A stretch of DNA of 64,000 bases from Gryganskiella cystojenkinii. Lineage: Eukaryota; Mortierellomycota; Mortierellomycetes; Mortierellales; Mortierellaceae. Made by a program: the position numbers and the translations under genes. Positions 21,797 to 31,049 of this stretch are shown piece after piece. The stretch spans positions 1-64,000 of the forward strand of contig JAAAIG010000036.1 in NCBI GenBank assembly GCA_015852425.1, read 5' to 3'. Each line of letters starts with the position of its first letter. Position 1 is the stretch's first letter. The notes beneath the pieces were generated by a model, which saw only the letters and a program-made list of their open reading frames with translations, did no database searches and was not told the DNA's origin.

Positions 21797-22732
21797 GATT
21801 ATTGATTCGGAATGAATCCCACCCTCCCTTTCAAGTGCTAGAACAAAGGATGAAGGTGAGGAGATGATGGGAAATTGTGTTTGCGTACGACAAAGAGAAT
21901 GTGAGGGAAGAGAGAACAGGATGGGAAAAACAAAACGTAGGCGTGGTGGCAAAATAATGAAACATGGTGGCAAAGACGCGTAGCAAAGCGTGGTGGCAAA
22001 GAATAACCCGACTGCCCTTCTTTCGACGGGTTTAAAAAGACGCGACTGCTCGCCGCATCTTTGACTGCGCCGCATCACAAGGCGAGTGAGAAACAAGAAG
22101 AGTTCGAGCGATCCACTCAATTGCCGCGATCCCTGAGCGACCAACTCTGCAGATGGCGCGAGAGGCCCATAGAAGTGCCGCAGGCAACTACAAGGGTGAG
22201 TTCACACAGAGAAGATGCGAGGAGTATTCCATGCCTCACTTGGAACTCTCCAAGATCAGGCAGATAAAAATGCCCTGGTGCCGTTACTGTTCGCCGTCTG
22301 CATGTTCGACAGCACTCTCTAGTATTTTTTTGACAAAAGGCTCTGCTAGTTTTGTGGTGAGTTTTTTTTGTCCGATCTGTTTGGTCCGAAGTGTTGCAAC
22401 CGTCCAAAAAAATTGATGGTCTTTTCTTTTTCTTTTTCTGCTTACTATGCCTTCTTTCCTTTCGTTCTTCGTTCCCACTACAAACCCACCAAGCTGTGCT
22501 CGTCATGTCCACCTTCGTTAGGGATTCAAGTAAGGTAAAAAAAAACAAAGGCTTTCTGCCTATGTTTTAGTGACAAAGAAGTAAAAATATAAACCACATT
22601 TCAACGTGAAAAACGGGGTTTTTTCATCCTTTCCTTCGTTATCGCTCTTCCATTACACTCGACAACCGCCGTTCTCGCCTAATCCTCACGCCTCTTCACA
22701 TCCTTGATTAATACCATCATCCAAGTTCACCA
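21797..22732. promoter_or_regulatory. Bidirectional promoter of two F-box genes with PACE-like cluster
   Basis: 936 bp between divergent starts. It contains three copies of GGTGGCAAA at 21945-21953, 21966-21974 and 21992-22000, with an ACGCGT (MCB-type, G1/S) at 21976-21981 between the second and third. On the other side are a TATA-like AAATATAAA near 22585 and a C/T-rich leader before 22733. Confidence 0.55.
21945..22000 (+). promoter_or_regulatory. Three PACE-like GGTGGCAAA elements
   Basis: Three exact copies within 56 bp, 149-204 bp upstream of the start codon of the minus-strand F-box gene. Exact match to the Rpn4-binding proteasome-associated control element of yeast. In random sequence an exact 9-mer on either strand is expected about once per 130 kb. 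Confidence 0.5.
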
Positions 22733-23674
22733 ATGCCCAAGAGCAAGAAAAGTTCTTCAACTGGCTCTCGAAAGCCCACGGACTCGTGTGCCAACAAAAA
22801 ACCCTCGGCTACGAACAAAGTCTCAGTTACGAACAAACCCTTGGCTACGGACAAAGCCCCAGCTACCCATAAAACATCAGGAATTAAAAAGGCATCGAGA
22901 GCCAAGATGGTCCCCGGTACCAACAACATCTCGAGCACTCCCCAAATTTCAGGTCAAAACTCGGAAACTAGAAGCACCGTTGAGCTTCCTGCTGAGGTCT
23001 GGGACTTGATTTGCGATTACCTCTATCCCTCCCAGTTGATCCGTTTGAGCAAGGTCAACTCTGACACCCGCAAGGTTGTGTGCTCCCGCCGTCTCTGGAA
23101 CATACTTTTTCGCCGCTTTTACGGGGACGAAAGTACTGTCGCAGTCTTGCCTGGATTCTCCAAGGCTCACAGCACCATGCTGCTCATCTGTGCAATCAGT
23201 CCAAAGATCTGCGAGCAGTGCCTCAAACACTGTGGAACTGAGCGCGAGAATCTGGCCGAGATGCCCTTACCAGCATTTGCGCCGTCTCAGACCCGCTCGA
23301 CCGAGAAGGCCCGTTGTTTGGGAGAACCAATCGATTTCACCTTCGAGGTGCATCTCTGCCTCGACTGTCGCAAGGCGCTTTTCCAAGCCGTGCCAATGAC
23401 TGTCCCACTCGAGATTCAAAAAAAGGCCATGACGATCGAGCAGGCGAGAAAGATGTACCCCAAGGCTGGGATCCCAGAAAGGCCGACCCCAGACATGAAA
23501 AAGCTAGATGGGCACTTTCGACAGGGCATGTTTTTGAAAATGGCTCGAAAGACTCTTGGAGGTGACGTTGGCGTCAAGGCGGCTCACTTCACGTCTTTGG
23601 AGAATGACGAGTACACGGAAAGCCGATACCGCGAGTACATGGATCTCCACCGTGAGCTTACCAAGACCAAGTAG
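22733..23674 (+). CDS. F-box protein with CxxC zinc-binding pairs (paralogue of 1101-2123)
   Basis: Single exon, 313 residues. Residues 1-75 are a Lys/Thr-rich tail with degenerate tandem units (TNKVSVTNKPLATDKAPATHK). The F-box is at about 83-130 (VELPAEVWDLICDYLYPSQ, then SKVNSDTRKVVCSRRLWNILF). Then come ICAISPKICEQCLKHC and GEPIDFTFEVHLCLDC, the same two cysteine pairs in the same places as in the gene at 1101-2123. It is likely an SCF substrate receptor with a small zinc module. It is divergent from the F-box gene at 18743-21796 and shares a promoter carrying PACE-like sites. The target is unknown. Confidence 0.8.
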   Translation: MPKSKKSSSTGSRKPTDSCANKKPSATNKVSVTNKPLATDKAPATHKTSGIKKASRAKMVPGTNNISSTPQISGQNSETRSTVELPAEVWDLICDYLYPSQLIRLSKVNSDTRKVVCSRRLWNILFRRFYGDESTVAVLPGFSKAHSTMLLICAISPKICEQCLKHCGTERENLAEMPLPAFAPSQTRSTEKARCLGEPIDFTFEVHLCLDCRKALFQAVPMTVPLEIQKKAMTIEQARKMYPKAGIPERPTPDMKKLDGHFRQGMFLKMARKTLGGDVGVKAAHFTSLENDEYTESRYREYMDLHRELTKTK

Positions 23675-24078
23675 ATCAAGCCATTTTCTCTATTATTGAC
23701 TCCATTTCATGCATTCGAGTCCTTGCAATACCTTGTCGACAATAAACGGATTTCGCAGCACTGATATGCTTCAATCCTTCAGTCCACCGACTTCCTCATT
23801 TTTGCCTTTTTTTCTTTCTTTCCTTCTTCTCATTACCCTCGCCCAATAATTTATCAGCCATGACCGAAAAGAAGACCAACGTCTCGACTTCCCACCGTCA
23901 TCAGAGGTAGTGATGTGCTTTTGATCTGAGGATCTGTCTCTAAGCCTTCCATTGACTCAGTTCACAGACTTTCAATACAAAAATCTGATCGTGACACGCT
24001 ACCAGTTCTCCCCTCAGTCTTTCTTCATCGCGCAAAATAAACATTTTTTGAGCTTTATTTGTTTCGGTTCGTTATCGA
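23675..24078. other. Region between convergent genes; possible 24-residue micro-ORF
   Basis: The 3' flank of the F-box gene contains AATAAA near 23740. A C/T-rich leader then precedes an ATG at 23860. Frame 23860-23906, a GTAGTG donor, an acceptor at 23959-23960 and a second piece 23961-23988 would encode 24 residues (MTEKKTNVSTSHRHQ plus nine more). This is only a possibility; nothing else is seen. Confidence 0.2.
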
Positions 24079-26177
24079 TCAATCCTCAAATTGTGCCAGG
24101 GCGACCTCCTCAAAGTACTTGACTCGGCTGCCACTCTTGTCATTTTCCTTGTCTCCCTCAATCGTCGTCGCCGTAGCTTTCCCAAAACAGTCCGCCACAC
24201 AGCTGTAAACCAGGATCGTCCCCCATTCCATCCCAATATCAAAGGCCTGGGCACCCTTTCTCTCCCTACTGGCTTTCTTCTCCTCCTCCGATAGGTACTC
24301 GGGTTTGGTCACGTTCAACAACGACAGCAGATTCGGCATTAATTGGAAATCAAATCCGCGAGGACCCCCACAGGCCTTGCAACGTGGGATCCTATGCGCA
24401 CTTGGTTTCGTATGCTTGGAATGTTGCCTTGTGTTTGGGGGCAAGAGCATCTGGGCTGTCGAATCTGCATACGTAAACAGCATGGGCGTTCCGGGCAAAA
24501 AGTCGTACCGGACACATTGTTCAGGCCAGAGTTGAACGCGTTCCGTAAACTTTTGAAAAGCCTTGTCGACCCCCTTGGGTAATGCTTGTTTCTCATAAGT
24601 CTCGCCACCCCAGGTCGCAGATCCTGCACCTCCTTTACCACCTTTGCTTCCACCTGCCTGAGATTCGTCTTCGACATCGAGACCCTGGTCGTCCGAGTCA
24701 TTTCCTTCGTCCATGGCTAAGAGGTGACCATATTTCCGTTTGATCTCGTCATCCAGTGCATCCTCGAGGACTTCTTCGGCATGGTAGAGGTAGTACGGCG
24801 AAAATCCAGAAATCGTCTCGGGCCAAATTCTTGAATCTGTTAGACACATGGGTACCCATCCAGGAAAGATCATTAGTCGAATGATACGCAAAGCCAATGT
24901 GGAGCAAAGTAATGATTAATTTGATCCGCCCGTTCCTTACCATCGCTTTCATCTTCATCGGTAGCATCTTCGGTCGGCGCTGTTTCTTTTTCAGGGATAT
25001 TTGTGGAAGTGACACTGGCAAAGGAGATCGGTGGTGCTTGAGATGTTGATCCAAATCCAGGCGGTGGCGCAAAGGGGTTAGTAGACCCGACTCCTCCAGG
25101 GGGCTATAGTACAATGAGATAAAGAATAATAATTATAGGCATTAGACCCATCGTGCGATTATATCCATGGCCATCTTGAAAGCGAGTCGTGTTCTTGAAC
25201 GTACTGCAGCAAAAGGGTTGCCGAATCCTGAACTTCCGCCTCCAAAAAGTGCACTACCCATATCAAATGCTCCTGGGGCTCCAAAAGGCTATAGGATAAT
25301 AAAACCAATAAAAAGTGCATTAGTGTTCGGTAATTTCGTACGCAAGAGCTGACATTGTCCGTTCCTTCGGACATTTACTTACATTCGCTGCCAAAGGTGC
25401 TGTTGCCACGGGTGCCGCGGGTTTCGCTTTCTTCTCCAACTTTCTGGCAAACTCCTTGTTCAGTTTGAGAGCGCGAACGACCTTGAAACTATGATTTCGA
25501 GTTGAAGCAAAGGGTGGTCAGATCTGAAGCCAAAGAATACCTGTCCTAAAGTCGAAAGTTGTCTTTCTCGTCCTGGTTCTGCCCGAGTAACCCTACCTTC
25601 CCTTTTTCCGCATGCACAGCCTCTGGTTACACGCCCAGACATAGACGACACGATCATAGGGTGATTTCTCCAAGGGTACATAGGCTTGCAGAAGCAAATA
25701 CATGCTCTGTTTACAACAGTCACATAGCCCGTATCTGGTGGGTGCTGCCAAATCTTGATCAAGCCAAAGCTAAGAGAGTTCAGGGAAAAGACGGCATATT
25801 TGACATGGATTAATTTTCTCCAACTCCAGGTTCCAACAAGGACAAAAAGGTGTCGAGACATCAACGTCAACTATGTCTCTTACAGGAATGCCTCCGATCT
25901 TGGTAACATAGGGATCTGTATCATCTTTCCGTTCCATGGGTGTGTCGGGTAAACCGAGAAGAACAGGAGCCGAAGTTGCCTTTTTGGATCCACCCTTGCT
26001 GCCACCGCTGCTGCTGCTGCTGGTGTTCTTAGTATTGCTGCCCTTGTTGGTTTTTACTCCTCCTGCCTTAGATGAACCAGCATTCAATGACAAGCTGTTG
26101 AATCCGAATGTGGCTGCATCCTGAGCAGCCTTGCCGGCACTTGCATTCTTGTTGGCTGATGATACTTTCTTGTCCAT
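24079..26177 (-). CDS. tsr4: Ribosomal protein chaperone Tsr4 / PDCD2 homologue
   Basis: PDCD2-family proteins bind nascent ribosomal protein uS5 (Rps2) and help 40S assembly. Exons in plus coordinates: 24079-24836, 24941-25103, 25205-25288, 25383-25488, 25597-25769, 25884-26177; the sum is 526 codons (525 residues). The N-terminus is disordered. The family start is VLLGLPDTPMERKDDTDPYV, then KIGGIPLWLD. A zinc-binding CDCC with MYLLLQAYVPLEKSPYDR and WACNQRLC follows. A Pro/Gly-rich spacer (residues about 190-290) leads to the C-terminal PDCD2_C domain: YYLYHAEEV, VRYDFLPGTPM, PRCKACGGPRGFDFQLMP and EWGTILVYSC, ending 15 residues after a KYFEE segment. Length and order fit the fungal family, with a longer spacer. 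Confidence 0.9.
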
Positions 26178-26530
26178 TGTCGGATCGGATTCAATGCGCA
26201 AAGTAATGAAGAAGAGGAGAATGAACAGAAAAGGCACACCGCAGCACCAACGCGAATCGTTTTTTTTTTTTTTTTTTTGCGTGACTGCCTGTTGTTTCGA
26301 GCGCTCTGTGACTGCCACAGTTTGAACATGCAACCATAGTCGGTCGTGTGTCAACAGTTTGCCCCCTAACAATAAAAATTGCGGTAAGTTAAAGAAAAAA
26401 AAAAAAAATGTCAACAGTTTGTAGTTGCAACCCTGATAAAAACAGCGGATGTAGTTCTTGGTGGAAATTTCTATACTGTATGCAAGTAGAGGGTGCTGTC
26501 TATCGACAAATTTATTCTACTTTTCTACTT
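26178..26530. other. Intergenic region with T and A homopolymers
   Basis: Promoter of tsr4 and 3' flank of the minus-strand gene ending at 26531. Contains a run of about 18 T (26260-26278) and an A run (26394-26408). No gene seen. Confidence 0.5.
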
Positions 26531-28561
26531 TCAATGGCGGAACTTTGGTTTGAGCACCAGTACTAACACGACTGCAACCAAAACAGCAGCCACGAGCCAT
26601 TTGAGCCGCGCCCTCCAAGACGCTTTGGTGCCCTTGATTCGCTGCTTCAGAGAGATGGATGAGACCGTACTCCGGACAGAATCATCTGCCAAGACCCCCG
26701 TCTCTCCATTCTCTTCTGGCTGACCCTCCTCACCCTCAGCCACAGCACCATCCAGTTGCGCATCATCATCCGTTGTACCTCCTTGGCGAAGGTTCGACGA
26801 AACAAACGGCCCCTTCTTCTCATCCGGAATCGACAGGAAGAGATCTTCGAGACGGGTACACATCAACATCATGGCAGTCTCGCATCGCTCTCCGACCTCG
26901 GTAAAAATCTCAAGCTTGCGAGACGTGGCAGGTCGATCGCGGGCTCGATTAGCAGGCCGGCCAGGTTTGTATACCGCGACGATCCTCCCTGTGATCCCAC
27001 TGGGACTCTCTTCTCGGCAATGGTAACATCCCAGTTCCTCGTCATCATCGACATCATCGTCTACCGCCGCGACATCAGGAATTCTTCCTTCTTGTGGAGG
27101 AATGGCGGTGGTATCTTGTTCACTGGAGGCTCGCGGCGCGGTGACGACTTGATTCAGTGGGATGTCGCTTGAAGCGCCGTAAGGTAATGTTGAAGATGGT
27201 GACGACGACCTCGAGAAGAACGAGCCAAACCAGTTTCCACCACCTCCACGAACGCCAGCGGTAGTGCCGCCTGGTAACAATTGGCCAGAACCTACTCCAC
27301 GACTCTGGCCAGCTGCCGCTCTATTGGCACGTCGTGCCGCTGCAGCCACCGCAGCCGGGGTCCTCTTCTTGCCCGTCCCTTGCTTCCAACAGTACCTTCG
27401 TTCAGGTGTGACTCGAAAACTACAACCGACCAGACGATGGACAATTGGCCCACCAATCCGGGTCCGACCATGTTTCCATCGCCACTCCATAATGATATTT
27501 TTAAGGTTTCGACCAAACACGACCATCTGCAAGGCTTCAGTGCCCCACCAGATCCATCTTGACGGATAATTGGCGGCGACGAGAGCCAAGGCCGGAATAA
27601 AGTAGGCATTAGTTGCAGAGGCGTTGGTGATTGGAAACGCGGTTCTGTCCGTGTGGACGGGTCGGATGATGCAGTATTTTAGTTCGTTCTGATGTTGCTG
27701 TGGGACAAGACCACGCTCTTGTAATTGCTGTGTAGGAGAATGAGGTCGTGATGGAGAAGGTGCTGAAGAGGTAACTGGCAAGGATGCCATAGATGCTGTA
27801 AGGGAAGCTGTTACAGGTTGAGGGGTAGAATGCGTAGCAGAAACAAGCCAAAAGTCAAAGAGAAACGGGAGCGATGTTGAGTCTTTGATGAGGTATGAGC
27901 GCACAGGGATTGGATCAAGTGAAAAGTAGTGCGGGAGGATGGTGTGTGTGGGCGAGTAGGGTGGGGGTTCATCTGCAGATGAGAGAAAATGACCGTTACT
28001 CTGAGGATGAAAATTGGAGAGGGTGCCAAGAGAAAGTGGTGGGATACGTAGAGGCTGTTGTGCAGGAAGGGTGGGGGCAGGACCAGTTGCCGCTGTTGTC
28101 GTGGTTTCGGGGTTGTCAATGTTGTTGGTCGTGTTGATGTCTATTGTCGTTGAGTCGTGCAAGATGTGGGTCAGAGAGGTCGAAGACCAAAGCTCTGTGG
28201 GGTCCCCAGGAGGCGGACGTGGTTCTTGTGAGTACCGGTGAAAGGATGGTGGTCGAGCGGCAGGTAGTGAGCGAATGTGATTGAAGGGAGCTGTCACGGG
28301 TATCTGGGTATCATCACTGTTGTCTCTAGTAGCTCTTACTGAGGTCGCCCCCGGGGGGATGGGAGAGTCGAGTGGAGAAGTATGAATTGGAGGTGATTGC
28401 TCGGGTGAAACAACATCCGGCGGAGAATGAGGGTCATTGGGATCTGGGGGGTTGTCTTCAGCCATGTCGCGATCCTGGACAGACATTGACGATGGAAGGG
28501 ATGACAAGGACGAAGAATGAATTGGAATTGAGGAAGGAGAAGAAGAGGAATGATTGTCCAT
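26531..28561 (-). CDS. Tail-anchored protein with PPPY motif, unknown function
   Basis: Single exon, 676 residues. Residues 1-180 are a Ser/Pro/Thr-rich disordered tail. A PPPY motif at 199-202 (DEPPPYSPTH) is the ligand type bound by WW domains of Rsp5/Nedd4 ubiquitin ligases. A globular middle follows (about 205-400): HYFSLDPIPVRSYLI, FLFDFWLV, RWIWWGTEALQMVVFGR, NIIMEWRWKHGRTRIGG and FRVTPERRYCWKQG; I do not recognise the fold. Then come an acidic and Ser-rich stretch and a single hydrophobic helix at about 655-670 (LVAAVLVAVVLVLVL) followed by KPKFRH, so the protein is C-terminally anchored with its bulk in the cytosol. An Rsp5 adaptor or substrate at an internal membrane is my inference. 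Confidence 0.65.
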   Translation of the reverse strand: MDNHSSSSPSSIPIHSSSLSSLPSSMSVQDRDMAEDNPPDPNDPHSPPDVVSPEQSPPIHTSPLDSPIPPGATSVRATRDNSDDTQIPVTAPFNHIRSLPAARPPSFHRYSQEPRPPPGDPTELWSSTSLTHILHDSTTIDINTTNNIDNPETTTTAATGPAPTLPAQQPLRIPPLSLGTLSNFHPQSNGHFLSSADEPPPYSPTHTILPHYFSLDPIPVRSYLIKDSTSLPFLFDFWLVSATHSTPQPVTASLTASMASLPVTSSAPSPSRPHSPTQQLQERGLVPQQHQNELKYCIIRPVHTDRTAFPITNASATNAYFIPALALVAANYPSRWIWWGTEALQMVVFGRNLKNIIMEWRWKHGRTRIGGPIVHRLVGCSFRVTPERRYCWKQGTGKKRTPAAVAAAARRANRAAAGQSRGVGSGQLLPGGTTAGVRGGGGNWFGSFFSRSSSPSSTLPYGASSDIPLNQVVTAPRASSEQDTTAIPPQEGRIPDVAAVDDDVDDDEELGCYHCREESPSGITGRIVAVYKPGRPANRARDRPATSRKLEIFTEVGERCETAMMLMCTRLEDLFLSIPDEKKGPFVSSNLRQGGTTDDDAQLDGAVAEGEEGQPEENGETGVLADDSVRSTVSSISLKQRIKGTKASWRARLKWLVAAVLVAVVLVLVLKPKFRH

Positions 28562-28979
28562 TGGGATGGTCCATGGGGCTGGACAAGTACTGAATAAAAG
28601 AGTGTTTTAAATACAAGCACGCCACCGCCTTTCCTTTCGGAGGATAAAGGGTCCGGGGATTGGATGGAGGAGGTGTTCTACCGTTGTTCGTTGTGAAGGG
28701 AAATATGTGAAAACTTGTTTGGACGCAGAAAGATGAAAGATAGTCATGACACGAACAAAGTCGAGTGGTCGCACGCAGTCCTGACCATTGAGGGGCGGTA
28801 GAGAAACAAAATAATGTGGCGACCATTTCGACATCATCAAAGAACGTCTACACAAAAAAAAGTGGATACTTTCATTGATCGTTTTCTCAACTTTGGTGCT
28901 CTCAACCTTCTCTTTCCCACAAGCAGCAGCATGGACCACATGCAAGAGAAAAATGCGGGGTAAAAATTAAATGTTTTGT
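28562..28979. other. Promoter of the tail-anchored PPPY protein gene
   Basis: No gene seen. The stretch just before the start codon is rich in C/T on the coding strand. Confidence 0.45.
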
Positions 28980-29237
28980 TCACAACCATCCCTTGTTGTG
29001 GTCAGCCAGCGCCCTGTCATAAATTTCAATCTCTTTCATCCAATCGTCTTTCGTTTCTCGTGGAGAAAAGCCCAAAAAAGCCCCTAGGCCATAATTTAGA
29101 CATTTCCGTATTTCCCAACACATCGATGTTTGGTTCCAATCCATTTGACACCAGCTTTCCATTTTCGTAATATTCCAATCCTTGATCGAGTTCGTCCGCT
29201 TGGACGTTTTATTGAGAGCGAAAGGGGGATGGGGCAT
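28980..29237 (-). CDS. Possible small protein of 85 residues
   Basis: An intact frame with ATG at 29237 and stop at 28980 lies 15 bp downstream of the THOC7 stop. The last 55 residues look like a real globular or helical protein (CWEIRKCLNYGLGAFLGF, then SPRETKDDWMKEIEIYDRAL). No family recognised. It may be a separate small gene, or a chance frame in the THOC7 3' UTR. Confidence 0.3.
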   Translation of the reverse strand: MPHPPFALNKTSKRTNSIKDWNITKMESWCQMDWNQTSMCWEIRKCLNYGLGAFLGFSPRETKDDWMKEIEIYDRALADHNKGWL

Positions 29238-29252
29238 TTAGGATTTGCAAGA

Positions 29253-30528
29253 TTAGAAGGTACCCGTCGATTGATCGCTCGATTGCGGTGTGCCCGTCTG
29301 AGATCTTGAAGGCGGTGTCGCAGAGTCGGGACGATCCGCACTTGAGAAACCTGATAATTGAATGGGGGGCGTAGACGCTGAATGACTCTGAAGGTCAACA
29401 ACGAAAACACCCGAGGACTCTTCTGCACCAAGCGAAGGTGAATCCTGATCCCTCGGGCTATCGGAACCCCGTCTCGACCGGTCTGAGGATGAATGACGAT
29501 GATGGCCCTCCGACGACAGGACGCGTTCCAACCCATCCGCCATGGGTGGTTCCTCATCCAATCCTTCTTGCTGTTCACCGTCCATCACAGTTGTAACATC
29601 TCCCTCTCCTGCTGCAGTTGCTGTTGGTGATGATGCTGAGGCTCCTTCCACTAATGTTGTCTCTACGATCTTGTTCTCCTCCGGGGTATCTACAAACCCT
29701 TCCTCCTCGTCCTCCTCGTCGTTTTGAGTACCACGCTTGAGGAAGAGACGCTTCACTTCATCCAGTTGTTCTTGTTGAATGGACTCTTGCATAGTTCTCA
29801 GGGATTGGAGAACCGTACCGAATTGTTGCTTGCGCTGGGCCATGGCTTGGATCTGTTGGTTGGCCTCGTATTCCAGTTCTTGGATCTCGACTTTCAAAGC
29901 CGCAATCGATTCCTCACTCGTAGCACGGCTTGGGAATTTGTTGACCTCCATTGCGAGTTCGTTGTACTGGATCTTGTGTGCTCGTTCACGCTTGGCCTCT
30001 TCGAGATCCCTGGCCAGGTCCTCGAGTTCAGCCTGAGAGATTTGAATGTTGTCGAGGATCTGTTGTTGTTCCTCCTCATAGTGGATCCGTTCCCGTTCCG
30101 CCATCTCCTTGACCAGTTTTGATTTCGAGAGACCGAGTTCGAAATGTGAGATTTCCAGTAAGAGAGATTCCAGGCTGGTAGAGCTGTTATTTGTGTTGAC
30201 AAAATAAAATTAAAATAAGAGATTAGAGCTCGAAAAAAAACGAGCCAAGAAACACATTGCCATAAATACGCGGGATCAATAAACAAATGACAAGTTGCAT
30301 CACGTACACATCGACATTGGATCCGTCTGTCAAAGAAGAGATCCATTTCTGATAACGGTTGGTGAGCCTCTTCAAGGGTCTCTCGTTGACGCTGAGGCGT
30401 GTCCTGATGATGGTGTCTAACGGTGACGGGTGATTGATTGTTTGATTAGCTGAACCTCATTTCTGTGTTTGTGTGATAGGCAGTGTCCAAAGACATGACA
30501 GCGTCGGGATCGTACCGTCTTGATCCAT
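29253..30528 (-). CDS. thoc7: THO complex subunit 7 (THOC7/Mft1-like)
   Basis: THO couples transcription elongation to mRNA packaging and export in the nucleus. Exons in plus coordinates: 29253-30183, 30308-30416, 30516-30528; the sum is 351 codons (350 residues). The first coding exon is only 13 bp (MDQD plus one base) but is needed to join MDQDD to TIIRTRLSVNERPLKRLTNR, the family N-terminus. A continuous coiled coil follows (LLLEISHFELGLSKSKLVKE, then QYNELAMEVNKFPSR and ALKVEIQELE), ending near residue 190. The remaining 160 residues are an acidic and Ser-rich disordered tail much longer than in animal THOC7 (about 204 residues in total). Confidence 0.88.
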
Positions 30529-31049
30529 GGTGTGTGCGTTGTGTTAGCGATTGTGAGATTGTCTGCTTTTCCTGACTGAGGTCTTGAGGTCTTGAAAAAA
30601 GAGAGGGAGCGTGTGCGATCAAGGCGAATTGCATTCAGAGTGGACCACTTCTCCACTCTAGAAACAGCAGTCACCGATTCGCCATGTTTTGCCACTTTTT
30701 TTAATGCCCTATGCCGCGGCACCCTTCTTCCCCCTCGACTTGATTTCTTTCTGTCTTCTCTCCCTTCCTTCATACATCTCTACACTTGGTTTGTGCATTG
30801 TTGGCATTTCAGGCCCGCACTATTCACTTCACCAGCATTTGCAGTTTTTTATATTTCCTGCGCAGCCATGATATCAGGCAAGAGAAAATGAGTCCCGTCA
30901 GAGGCAGATGGACGCATCCTTCGGCGAAGGCTGACAACGGCACTTTACGACAGTCGTGAGGCATCGATGACCTTCAGAAAAGACGAATTTAAAGGGGTTT
31001 TTTTAACTTGGTGCAATAACATGATCACCTGCTGTGGCGTTAGAGTCTG
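30529..31049. other. Intergenic region upstream of thoc7
   Basis: Contains the C/T-rich leader of thoc7 on the minus strand and T-rich sequence. No gene seen. Confidence 0.45.

Noticed and set aside
21209..21805. 198-residue plus-strand open frame
   Set aside because: Antisense to the start of the 1017-residue F-box gene; no domain and no leader.
25541..25596. Extra small exon in tsr4 reading RTRTRKTTFDFRTG
   Set aside because: Joining 25597 directly to 25488 gives RKKGSFKVVRALKLNKEF, the PDCD2 family sequence, in correct phase.
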